A stretch of 33,518 nt of DNA from CAYUWG01 sp964448285 (lineage in GTDB: Bacteria > Bacteroidota > Ignavibacteria > SZUA-365): the NCBI GenBank assembly GCA_964448285.1, contig CAYUWG010000040.1:1-33518 (forward strand). Direction: 5' to 3'. A program made the position numbers and the translations under genes. Of this stretch, positions 1 through 8,180 are shown piece by piece; position 1 is the first letter of the stretch; every line of letters begins with the position of its first letter. The notes beneath the pieces were generated by a model. It was not told where the DNA came from, did not search any database, and saw only the letters and a program-made list of their open reading frames with translations.

Positions 1-720
1 TTCATGAACCGCTGTGTAGTACTTTTCACATAACGTATAGAGTTCGCTTTCCAGCGCTTCCAATAACTCCAGCGCCGCAGTGCGATCCTGACTCTCTTCC
101 TGATTATCACCGTCTGGCGTAGCATGTCGATTGAGTATTTGTGAACGGACCTCCTTCAGTTTGTCGATGCGTTGTTGTATCGGTTCGTACCTTTCGAATC
201 CATGCATCACTGCAAGGCGAAGGTTTTCCTCTGCATCTTCGATCCGACCGAAAAGTGCGAACGTCAAAGAGAGGTTTGCGAACGCAAGTGTTTGCGATGG
301 ATCAAGCTCGATTGCAAGCTCGAGGAATTGTTTCGCGCTTCCGAGATCACCACGCTTGAGCGCGATCGATCCGATGTTCACGAGAATCCCGGCGTTCTGT
401 GGCAACAACCGGTATGCGCGCTCGAACGCCGCGTACGCTTCGTCGAGCTTGCCGAGTTTCTGGCAAATGATGCCGAGGTTGTTCCACGCATCCGCATAGG
501 ACTCCTGCAGGTTCAATGCTTCCTTCAAACAAAGAAGTGCGTCGGAATACCGGCTGAGTTCATCATAGGTATTGGCAAGAAGCAAAAGCACATACGCACG
601 TTCCTGTGCTTCAAGCTCATGTTCGAGTGCCGAGCGATACCGTTCTATCGCTGTAGTGAAATTTTTTTCTGCGTATGCTCTCTTCCCAGCATGAATGATA
701 TCCTGAATTGTCATCGCCAT
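1..720 (-). CDS. TPR-repeat protein, C-terminus cut off by the window edge
   Basis: The reading frame is open from an ATG at 718-720 (a second ATG lies two codons in, at 712-714) to the first base of the window, giving 240 codons without a stop. The translation starts MAMTIQDIIHAGKRAYAEKN and shows several 34-residue tetratricopeptide repeats with the expected W/A/G/Y/A/P spacing, for example YADAWNNLGIICQKLGKLDE and a following unit ending IELDPSQ. TPR proteins are scaffolds for protein-protein contacts; no enzymatic domain is visible in this part. There is no signal peptide, so it is probably cytoplasmic. It lies 83 bases downstream of the T9SS cargo gene on the same strand and could be cotranscribed with it. 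What follows the TPR region cannot be seen. Confidence 0.8.
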   Translation of the reverse strand, partial: MAMTIQDIIHAGKRAYAEKNFTTAIERYRSALEHELEAQERAYVLLLLANTYDELSRYSDALLCLKEALNLQESYADAWNNLGIICQKLGKLDEAYAAFERAYRLLPQNAGILVNIGSIALKRGDLGSAKQFLELAIELDPSQTLAFANLSLTFALFGRIEDAEENLRLAVMHGFERYEPIQQRIDKLKEVRSQILNRHATPDGDNQEESQDRTAALELLEALESELYTLCEKYYTAVHE

Positions 721-803
721 CACCCGTCCGCACGCAATATAGGATTCTTCATACAACGTTCCGTTGACCGGAACTTGTGCAATGATCCTCGGTGGGATTC
801 GAG

Positions 804-2483
804 TTATCGATCAAGTATGACGGGCACGACGACACTTCCTTCACTGGAAAAAAGCTGCACCGTGTAACGCCCTGCCGCCAAATTTCCAGTCGGAAGAGAA
901 ATGCGAGATGTGCCTTGTCGTGCAAAGTCATTTGAGCGATATCGCACACGACCAAGCATATCCAATAGCACAATGGAATAATCCGTTACATGGCCGATTG
1001 TCACTTGCAGATACAGCTCGTGTGCTGATCGTACGGGATTGGGAAACGCTTCGAGACCGATGCGCGGTGAAGCGGGAAACAGAATTGCCGTTTTCAGATC
1101 GACCTGCACGGAGAAGGAGGTTTGTTGCGTTCCCGCTTTGTTGCCGGCTTCTACCGCGATCGTGTGCAGGCCGACTTGATCCTGTGTCGGAGTCCAGGTT
1201 ACGACTCCTGTCGAGTCATCGATGCTCACGCCGTTCGGTGCGCTCTTGAGAGTAAACCGTGGCGCCGGGAATGCATCGACGGGAACGGCGAACGAAAACA
1301 CGTCTCCGACTTTTGCCAATTGCGTCGTGATGACACCGAAGCGAGGAATCGTCATGACGGTGAGATGATACCGTTGTGTGTCGGTGCCTGAAGTGTTTGT
1401 TGCTACGACGGTGATCGGATGAATTCCCGCATTGCCTCGGTTTGTATTCCAGATCACGATTCCGCGACCGGGATCGACAATCATTCCCGGAGGTGGTGAG
1501 AGCAGTGCATATGTCGGAGGCGGCGTTCCGGTTGCTGAGAGCATGTACTGGTAAACCGTCCCAGCGACAATTTCATCCACGGGAGTTGACGTAATCTTTG
1601 GAGCGCTCGCAGCCGGCTGAACGTTGATGACGAACTGTTGTTCGTCGGAACCATTGGTGTTCACCGCACGCACGGTTACCTGTTGTGAACCGACGTGCGG
1701 TGCATCCGGCGTCCACGAAATTTCACCGGTGACGCTGTCGATCATCATGCCACCTGGCGCTGTTGAAAGAAGATAGGTTGGCGTCGGTGTCCCGTTGGAT
1801 TGAACGGTATAGAGATAAGGAACTCCAACCTGTGCCAGTGTTACGGGAATGCTCGTTATTCGCGGTGCATTCGATGAGAGACAGCGAATCGGATCCCCCG
1901 TTTCCGAACGAACGAGACACGCGAGAGAATCACTCGACGCCGTGTAGAAGAGAAACCAAACCTGTCCGAATGGAATGATTGGGTTTGTCGTGAGATTATT
2001 TATGACGAATGCGAGTGAGACTTTCGCGTCTGCATATGTCTGAAAAAATGCGGACGCCCCGCCCTGCATCGAACCACTCATAGCCTGCGGTGAATCGACC
2101 CAGGGATCGTACAACGTCTCCGTCGCAACGTTCACGGGAAGCAGTTGCGAAATCGTGTCCGTCGGAATGACGAAGATTTGAACGGGACTGAGCTGCGGTT
2201 TTATCGCAAAATAGTATTGGATTGAATCGCGCGACGCAGAGTAGTATCGGTAGAACCAGCCGTTCGCTTTCCCCGACTGCGGTTCCATCGCCAGCGAAAA
2301 GCCCATTGCCGACACGTTGATGAATATGGCGTTGGTCAATGCGGCATCAGAAGCGAATTCCAGCTGCGCCTTCGACTGAACGTCCGGCAACGGATCCTTG
2401 GCAGTAATCATTTCCAGAACCTGAGCTGACACGCTGAAAGAAAACGAAACGACGAAAGAGAATGTGAGGAAGAGAGAGTTCAT
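804..2483 (-). CDS. Secreted protein with three putative-Ig (He_PIG-like) repeats and a T9SS sorting domain
   Basis: This 559-aa protein begins with a clear Sec signal peptide (residues 1-20, hydrophobic FLTFSFVVSFSFSVSA, cleavage probably before Q21). Residues 22-200 form a domain I do not recognise. Three repeats of about 83 residues follow (roughly 206-288, 294-376 and 379-461). Each has the He_PIG pattern: a G-x-x-Y/F start, P-x-P-x-Y/F in the middle, then a P-G/N-G-M/V, D-x-x-x-G-x-x-x-W block. The last 85 residues (AFPNPVRS onward, ending LAAGRYTVQLFSSEGS then VILDR) are a type A T9SS C-terminal sorting domain, so the protein is expected to cross the outer membrane and be attached to or released from the surface. 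An adhesive or binding role is inference. It is divergent from the sensor kinase gene, with 230 bases between them. Confidence 0.85.
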   Translation of the reverse strand: MNSLFLTFSFVVSFSFSVSAQVLEMITAKDPLPDVQSKAQLEFASDAALTNAIFINVSAMGFSLAMEPQSGKANGWFYRYYSASRDSIQYYFAIKPQLSPVQIFVIPTDTISQLLPVNVATETLYDPWVDSPQAMSGSMQGGASAFFQTYADAKVSLAFVINNLTTNPIIPFGQVWFLFYTASSDSLACLVRSETGDPIRCLSSNAPRITSIPVTLAQVGVPYLYTVQSNGTPTPTYLLSTAPGGMMIDSVTGEISWTPDAPHVGSQQVTVRAVNTNGSDEQQFVINVQPAASAPKITSTPVDEIVAGTVYQYMLSATGTPPPTYALLSPPPGMIVDPGRGIVIWNTNRGNAGIHPITVVATNTSGTDTQRYHLTVMTIPRFGVITTQLAKVGDVFSFAVPVDAFPAPRFTLKSAPNGVSIDDSTGVVTWTPTQDQVGLHTIAVEAGNKAGTQQTSFSVQVDLKTAILFPASPRIGLEAFPNPVRSAHELYLQVTIGHVTDYSIVLLDMLGRVRYRSNDFARQGTSRISLPTGNLAAGRYTVQLFSSEGSVVVPVILDR

Positions 2484-2713
2484 AACGACACGTTTGATGA
2501 TTCAAATACGGCTCCTTGCAAACTACAACTCACCGCGCAGTTTCGAAATCCCGTTCGTTCGAACTATCCATTCATGCGAATCCTCTCAGCAGGTCTATTC
2601 ACGTTTCATGCAAAAGTGGTCATCTTTTTCAATTGAACTATTGAAAGCCCGCACGATGCATAGTAGATTGAGGCGACTGAATCGCAAAGTCCTCACCACG
2701 ACCACATAATTCT
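2484..2713. promoter_or_regulatory. Divergent intergenic region, promoters expected for both neighbours
   Basis: These 230 bases separate two divergently transcribed genes, so promoters for both must lie here or inside the genes. I see the palindrome GTTCGAAC near 2557-2564, but no convincing -7/-33 pair and no strong ribosome binding site for either gene. Short open frames here have no recognisable product. Confidence 0.35.
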
Positions 2714-3808
2714 ATGCTTCCAACGGAAATATTAGACTCACTCGAACGAAGCGGGGAGCCGTTTCTCCTTACTGATCTGCAAGGCGTGATCCGCTATGTT
2801 TCGCCTGGAATCACGATCATGACCGAGTACGATCCGTCCGAGTTGATCGGGACGAACGTCCGGATCCTGAAATCGAATATTCATGATACGCGATTGTACG
2901 ACGATATGTGGGAGACCATTCTTTCCAAGCAACATTGGCATGGGACCCTGATAAACAGGAAGAAAAGCGGTGATCTTTTTACGGTTCGGGTATCCATTCG
3001 CCCGGTCGTCGATGTAGCCGGAACTGTCACGGGTTTTTTCTCTTCGATGACTCCCATCGAGGATCTCAAGGATATGACTTCCTCATCGGAAGGGACGATG
3101 AATCCACAACGCATCGTGGAATTCATGGATCAGATGTCGTCGGAGTTTCGCATGGCGCTCAATTCCGCCTACGGCTTTGCCGAAATTTTACGGGAAGATT
3201 TAGGCGAGAGAATCGACGAATCACAAACCGAATATCTGCAGATCATTTCCTCTGGCCTCAAACGCCTGATGCACACGCTGGGCGACGCACGCTTGATCAT
3301 TCAGATCGATTCCGGAATCATTCAACCGGATCGGCAGGAGATTGCCGTTGCCAAAGAGATCAAAGCGATTCTGACGGACTTCGCGCCCATGTTCGATAAT
3401 GGTCCCGTCCGCCTCATCAAAGTTATCGAGGACAACGGGGCACTGATTTCGGTTGACCGGCAATATTTCAACGTCATGATTCATAATCTCCTGACTAATG
3501 CATACAAGTTTACCGAACAGGGCACCGTCACCGTAGGATTGGAGATCAGAGATGAGCGAGCGGTCGTGACCGTGATCGATACCGGCGTGGGGATCAGCGA
3601 AAAATTCAAAGAGAACATTTTCAGTCCATTCAAACAGGAGGAGATCGGCTACAGTTCAGAGTTTGAGGGATCCGGACTCGGCCTGGCTCTGACGAAGCGC
3701 CTGACCGAGCTTATGGGCGGTGAGATTACTTTTGAAAGTGTGAAGCACGGCGGTTCGACCTTCATCGTCAAGTTTCCGGTTGTCGGCTGGCAAAGCAGTC
3801 TGACATGA
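2714..3808 (+). CDS. PAS-domain sensor histidine kinase homologue lacking the phospho-acceptor histidine
   Basis: The 364-aa protein has no transmembrane segment. An N-terminal PAS domain (about residues 5-115) carries the usual PAS start (FLLTDLQGVIRYVSPG) and an RKKSGDLF segment. A helical HisKA-like dimerisation region lies at about 132-195 and a complete HATPase_c domain at about 210-357: N box HNLLTNAYKF (257-266), G1 box DTGVGI (289-294), F box FSPFKQ (303-308) and G2 box GSGLGLAL (319-326). The H box, normally SHE[LF]RTPLN, reads SSEFRMALN here (142-150), so the phospho-acceptor His is Ser143 (bases 3140-3142). The ATP-binding side is intact. It is either a pseudokinase-type regulator or a kinase that uses another residue. 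No response regulator gene is adjacent. The start ATG at 2714 has no obvious Shine-Dalgarno sequence. Confidence 0.88.
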   Translation: MLPTEILDSLERSGEPFLLTDLQGVIRYVSPGITIMTEYDPSELIGTNVRILKSNIHDTRLYDDMWETILSKQHWHGTLINRKKSGDLFTVRVSIRPVVDVAGTVTGFFSSMTPIEDLKDMTSSSEGTMNPQRIVEFMDQMSSEFRMALNSAYGFAEILREDLGERIDESQTEYLQIISSGLKRLMHTLGDARLIIQIDSGIIQPDRQEIAVAKEIKAILTDFAPMFDNGPVRLIKVIEDNGALISVDRQYFNVMIHNLLTNAYKFTEQGTVTVGLEIRDERAVVTVIDTGVGISEKFKENIFSPFKQEEIGYSSEFEGSGLGLALTKRLTELMGGEITFESVKHGGSTFIVKFPVVGWQSSLT

Positions 3809-3908
3809 AAAAAAAATGCGTAGAGTCATCGAATGGCATTTACTTCTTCTCTCATAATCCCTACCTTTCCCCTGTAACTTCGACCTCCTTCACCAGCTCA
3901 TTCTGCCG

Positions 3909-6900
3909 ATGAAGATTCGTTCCAGCCTGTTCCTTTTCTTTCTTGCCCTCTCAGCACCCTGCTTTACCCAGCCGACACTTGACTTCAAGCGTATCGACGT
4001 TGCATACCCAACGATAAAACTTGTTTTCAAGGTATCGTGTAACGGCGTTTTTCGAAACGACATCGAGCCGCAACGCCTTGAAGTCCGCGAAAATGGAATC
4101 CTCGTAAAAACGGCAACGCTCTGGTGCCCACCTTTTCCTGACTGCTGCGTCTCTGCCGCGCTGGTGCTTGATCGCACAGGAAGCATGGCAGAACCGAAAG
4201 CTGACCCGAAAATCAATCGTTTGAAAACCGGAGCCAAAGCTTACGTCGCGCAGATGAATCCCGATGGAAGGCCGTGCGATGAGACGGCCTTGGTTACGTT
4301 CAGCACGATCGTCTATCGTGATATGCAAATGACAACGAATAAGCCGTTGTTGAATTCATTGATCGACGGCATGGTCGCGACGGGAAGCACACCGCTTTGG
4401 GATGCCGTTGCCGTTGGCATAGACGAGATCGTTGCGAATGCAAAAAATCCCTGCAAGGCGGTGATCGTTCTCACCGATGGCGGCGACAACAACAGCCAGG
4501 TCTATCGGTCGGTTCAACAGGTCATCACCTATGCGCTGGAAAAACGAGTCAAAGTCTTCACAATCGGTTATGGGGTGTATCCTGGCTCACGACAGGAATC
4601 GGACCTTCAGCTTCTCGCGACATATACCGGAGGTTCGTATTACGGCACGGAGAACGGAGCTGATCTCGTTCAGATCTTTGCTTCGATGAAACGCAGCATC
4701 AAGGAGTCCTATCAGGAGTGCGTTCTTTCCTATGAAACGAATTGCCCGGACGGGTCAGAGAGGATTGTCGAACTCACGGTCAAGAATTTCTGCAATGGTA
4801 GCGACTCGAAAACGAAAACCTACACTGCACCACGCGACCAATCGAAATTCAAAACCGTTTATCTGAGTCTTGGGAATGCCATCGTAACGGCAACGAAGGA
4901 AGTCCTCGTTCCCGTGCGCCTTGAGACGCCACTCACGGGAGTTTTCAGCAAGAGCAATTTCACCGTCGTCTATGATCGCTCAGCCGCCACGCTTGTGCGT
5001 GTGGAGACCGCAGGCGGGTTGCTTTCAAACGTACCGATCACTTTGCAAGACATCGGCTCGGGGCATACGATCTATCTCCAGTCGCATACGGAATTTTTTG
5101 GCGAACAGGGGACGCTTCTCTGGTTAGTCTTCCGTGCAGGTGATGTCGTATCCGAGATGAATCTCAATCTCTGGTTGTACAACTGGCACTTCGACGCATA
5201 CTGTCTAATCCCCCAGTTACGCAACGGCGCTTTGAAGATCACACCACGAGTGCCCGTTCTGGAATGTCGCGCAGACGCACCTGCGAATCTGGTATGGGAT
5301 GATTTCCAGAAATCGTACATCCCGAATCCGTTCACGGCATCGGTAGCCGTCACGAACACCGGCACACGCGAAGCTCTGAACGTCCGGGTTCGCATCACGA
5401 TAACCCAACCCGGTTTGGAGCTCGTGACTCCGATCGTGTTCGATCAGGTTATTCCCGGTGTTATCAATCCGAATGAAACGAAAACCGTCTCGTGGGACGT
5501 GCGCGCATTGAAGCAGGAGAACAACTCGACCATGCGCGTGTGCTTCGACGTCGTTGCCGAGAATCATCCGGCGATCCAGTGTTGTCGCGATATAGAAATC
5601 GGGGTTGCTCAGGCGCCTGCCCTTGTGTGCGCCATCTCTGCACCTGATACGATCTTTTTCAGAGAGCAGTTTTATGAACCGGAGGAATTCGACATTCACG
5701 TTCACGCAATAAATGCTGGAAGCGGGTTGGCTCGCGTCGTAAAGGCACAGCTTCTGCAGGACACGCGTTTCACTATCACCTCTCAATCAGCGTTGACTCT
5801 TGCCGATATGCTCGCGCCGAATGACTCGGCATCAGGAACGTTTCGCGTTCGGATGCATCCCCGGCAAACGGACGGCTTCGACACCATCCGCGTGAACATC
5901 CAGGGAGAGGATACGAATCCCGCTTGGTGCGAATATCCAATATGGGTTCAACGTGTCCGAGCACCACAATTTCAACTCACGTGTACGACTCCGAATCCCA
6001 CTCTGATATTCGATGAGCTTTCCGGAGACTATCTTCCGAATCCAATCCCGATAACGACGACTGCGAAGAACGTCGGCGAAACTTACGCGGAAGAATGCCA
6101 GCTTCTCTTCGTCGGGCCGCCACGCTTTACGCCAATCGGAACGAACCTGCGTCCACTGGGAACGATGAACGTCAACGACACGCGCTCCGCGTCATGGATG
6201 GTTCGCGCACTGCCTCGATCCATTGGCGGTTGGGACACGCTGCATTTTCAGGTTCTTGGAAAAGGCGGATTAGGCCGTCCCATTGTGATCGCCGACTGCT
6301 TTCTTCCGATCTACGTTCCGGAAACACGCGCCCCACGGTACGAAGTCACTTGTACAGCACCGGATTCCCTCGTGTACAAGAACAATGCGTATTCACCGAA
6401 TCCATTTCCTTACACAATCACGATCAGAAACACGGGAACAGCCGTCGGTCGAAACCTCAGTACGGCGATCATCCTTCCAGCCGGCCTCGTACTCGACGCG
6501 GGAGAGCCTATCACGCGAGGGATCAACGAGCTTCGACCGGGGGATTCCGCACAGGTCTCATGGCGCGTATCTCCCGTCATTCGCGATAATTCCGCTTCAC
6601 TCAATCTCTGTGCAAGAATGCTCGACGGAGCTGGCAATTCCGTCGAATGCTGCCGCGAAGTCTTCGTCCCACGCGAAGAACCTCCCGCACTTCATCTCTC
6701 ATGCACGACAATCGATACGCTTTTCATCGACCCGCAAACCGGACGCTATCTCGGGAATCCGTTTCGCGTAACGCTCCAGATTTCGAATAACGGTCGAGGT
6801 ACCGCTGAGAACGTTCAGGCTTCGATCAGTTTGCTCGGACCGTACGTGCAGGTTGGCAGTGCTGCGAATCTTACCATTGGAGATATCGGACCGGGGAAAA

Positions 6901-8126
6901 CGGAAACCGTTACGTGGGACGTCCACTCCCTGAATCGTTCCGAAGCGATCGATCTACCGATCAAGATGCGAGTGAAAGCGGACAACCATCCGGAAGTTCT
7001 CTGTGAACGAAGTGTGCATCTCCCCGCTTTGAAATGGCCCGTACTTTCTCCAGCCTGTTCATCGATTCCTGAAGACACATTGCATTTCGATTGGGATATC
7101 GGCGATTTCGAGCGCAAGGAATTCTCCGTCCGAACGACGATCCGCAATACCGGCGCAGTGCAAGCGACGAACGTGAGCGCATTGCTCATCATTCCTGTAG
7201 GCCTCGTTCTCGGGAAGGACGAACTCACACAAAAGTTCACAAGTCCATCGACGATCGAACCGGGCGGTGAAGCATCCGTCGAGTGGCGGTTGAAACCGGT
7301 GCGCGAACGAGACGGCGCGCTCCGACAATTCCGTGTCGTCGTTCAATCGGACAATGCGGATGAAGCACGATGTGAAGATGCGCTCTTCATTCAGGGATCA
7401 CCGAAATCCATGACGTTGAGCCTCCCCGACAATCTCCTGTTTCGCTACGGTCAAAAGGGTTTCGTCCCTGTCCAAATCGATAAGACGGTCGGGAAAGACC
7501 TTGCGACATACACGTTCGAACTGGAGTACGATCCATCGGTGATCACGATACACTATGTGACGAACAGCGGAACGCTCACGCACATCGGCTGGGTCGGCGC
7601 ATCCATGACGCACGTCGCATCGGATCGTGTCCGTATCTCCGATTACACGACGACGTCACCACTCCGAACATCGGAGGGGACGCTCGTGATGTTGTTCGTT
7701 GAGGGAGTGTATCGCAGTCCGGCGGACGTCGTCGGCTTCAGTCGCAGCGATCTTCACTTCACGGAGAGTTCCGTCCTTTTCAATCAGGGTGAAATCGCCG
7801 TTGAGACAACCGACGGAATGATCTACGTGACGAACGATTGCCTCGAACCGCTTCAAAGCAACGGCACGCAGGTACTCGAACAGAACAGACCGAATCCATT
7901 CAATCCATCTACGGTCATTCGATTTTGGATTCCGTCGGACGACCGCACGCGCATCGTCGTCACCGATCCAATGGGTCGCCAGACGTACGAACTGATCGAT
8001 GAGCAGCGCGGTGCAGGATGGCATGAGGTGACCTTCGACGCTTCGAGTTTGCCAACGGGTTTGTATTTCTACCGGCTCGAAACATCGTTGGGAATCACCA
8101 TGCGCAAGATGATTCTTACACGGTAG
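3909..8126 (+). CDS. Giant T9SS surface protein: VWA domain, six beta-sandwich repeats, two cohesin-like regions
   Basis: The 1405-aa protein has a signal peptide (MKIRSSLFLFFLALSAPCFT). A von Willebrand factor A domain spans about 80-270 with a full metal-ion-dependent adhesion site: DRTGS (Asp88, Thr90, Ser92), Thr161 in GSTPLWDA and Asp190 in VLTDGGDN. A cohesin-like beta domain lies at about 315-448. Six repeats of 115-125 residues follow (about 449-570, 571-686, 687-809, 810-927, 928-1043, 1044-1163). They share a Cys near the start, a Y-x-P-N-P-F motif, an N-T-G motif, W near the middle and a second Cys near the end, resembling CARDB/DUF11 domains. A second cohesin-like domain covers about 1167-1310. 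The C-terminus, RPNPFNPSTVIRFW to MILTR, is a T9SS sorting domain. It is probably a surface adhesin or matrix protein with metal-dependent ligand binding (inference). No ribosome binding site is evident; the start is set by the signal peptide. Confidence 0.88.
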   Translation: MKIRSSLFLFFLALSAPCFTQPTLDFKRIDVAYPTIKLVFKVSCNGVFRNDIEPQRLEVRENGILVKTATLWCPPFPDCCVSAALVLDRTGSMAEPKADPKINRLKTGAKAYVAQMNPDGRPCDETALVTFSTIVYRDMQMTTNKPLLNSLIDGMVATGSTPLWDAVAVGIDEIVANAKNPCKAVIVLTDGGDNNSQVYRSVQQVITYALEKRVKVFTIGYGVYPGSRQESDLQLLATYTGGSYYGTENGADLVQIFASMKRSIKESYQECVLSYETNCPDGSERIVELTVKNFCNGSDSKTKTYTAPRDQSKFKTVYLSLGNAIVTATKEVLVPVRLETPLTGVFSKSNFTVVYDRSAATLVRVETAGGLLSNVPITLQDIGSGHTIYLQSHTEFFGEQGTLLWLVFRAGDVVSEMNLNLWLYNWHFDAYCLIPQLRNGALKITPRVPVLECRADAPANLVWDDFQKSYIPNPFTASVAVTNTGTREALNVRVRITITQPGLELVTPIVFDQVIPGVINPNETKTVSWDVRALKQENNSTMRVCFDVVAENHPAIQCCRDIEIGVAQAPALVCAISAPDTIFFREQFYEPEEFDIHVHAINAGSGLARVVKAQLLQDTRFTITSQSALTLADMLAPNDSASGTFRVRMHPRQTDGFDTIRVNIQGEDTNPAWCEYPIWVQRVRAPQFQLTCTTPNPTLIFDELSGDYLPNPIPITTTAKNVGETYAEECQLLFVGPPRFTPIGTNLRPLGTMNVNDTRSASWMVRALPRSIGGWDTLHFQVLGKGGLGRPIVIADCFLPIYVPETRAPRYEVTCTAPDSLVYKNNAYSPNPFPYTITIRNTGTAVGRNLSTAIILPAGLVLDAGEPITRGINELRPGDSAQVSWRVSPVIRDNSASLNLCARMLDGAGNSVECCREVFVPREEPPALHLSCTTIDTLFIDPQTGRYLGNPFRVTLQISNNGRGTAENVQASISLLGPYVQVGSAANLTIGDIGPGKTETVTWDVHSLNRSEAIDLPIKMRVKADNHPEVLCERSVHLPALKWPVLSPACSSIPEDTLHFDWDIGDFERKEFSVRTTIRNTGAVQATNVSALLIIPVGLVLGKDELTQKFTSPSTIEPGGEASVEWRLKPVRERDGALRQFRVVVQSDNADEARCEDALFIQGSPKSMTLSLPDNLLFRYGQKGFVPVQIDKTVGKDLATYTFELEYDPSVITIHYVTNSGTLTHIGWVGASMTHVASDRVRISDYTTTSPLRTSEGTLVMLFVEGVYRSPADVVGFSRSDLHFTESSVLFNQGEIAVETTDGMIYVTNDCLEPLQSNGTQVLEQNRPNPFNPSTVIRFWIPSDDRTRIVVTDPMGRQTYELIDEQRGAGWHEVTFDASSLPTGLYFYRLETSLGITMRKMILTR

Positions 8127-8180
8127 TGTATTGAACAACTTTTACCGGACGATTTCATTCCGTAAGCCAGAGTCGCACTT

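Noticed and set aside
172..867. A long plus-strand open frame opposite the TPR gene
   Set aside because: The minus strand encodes clear TPR repeats through 1-720; the plus-strand frame is its antisense shadow.
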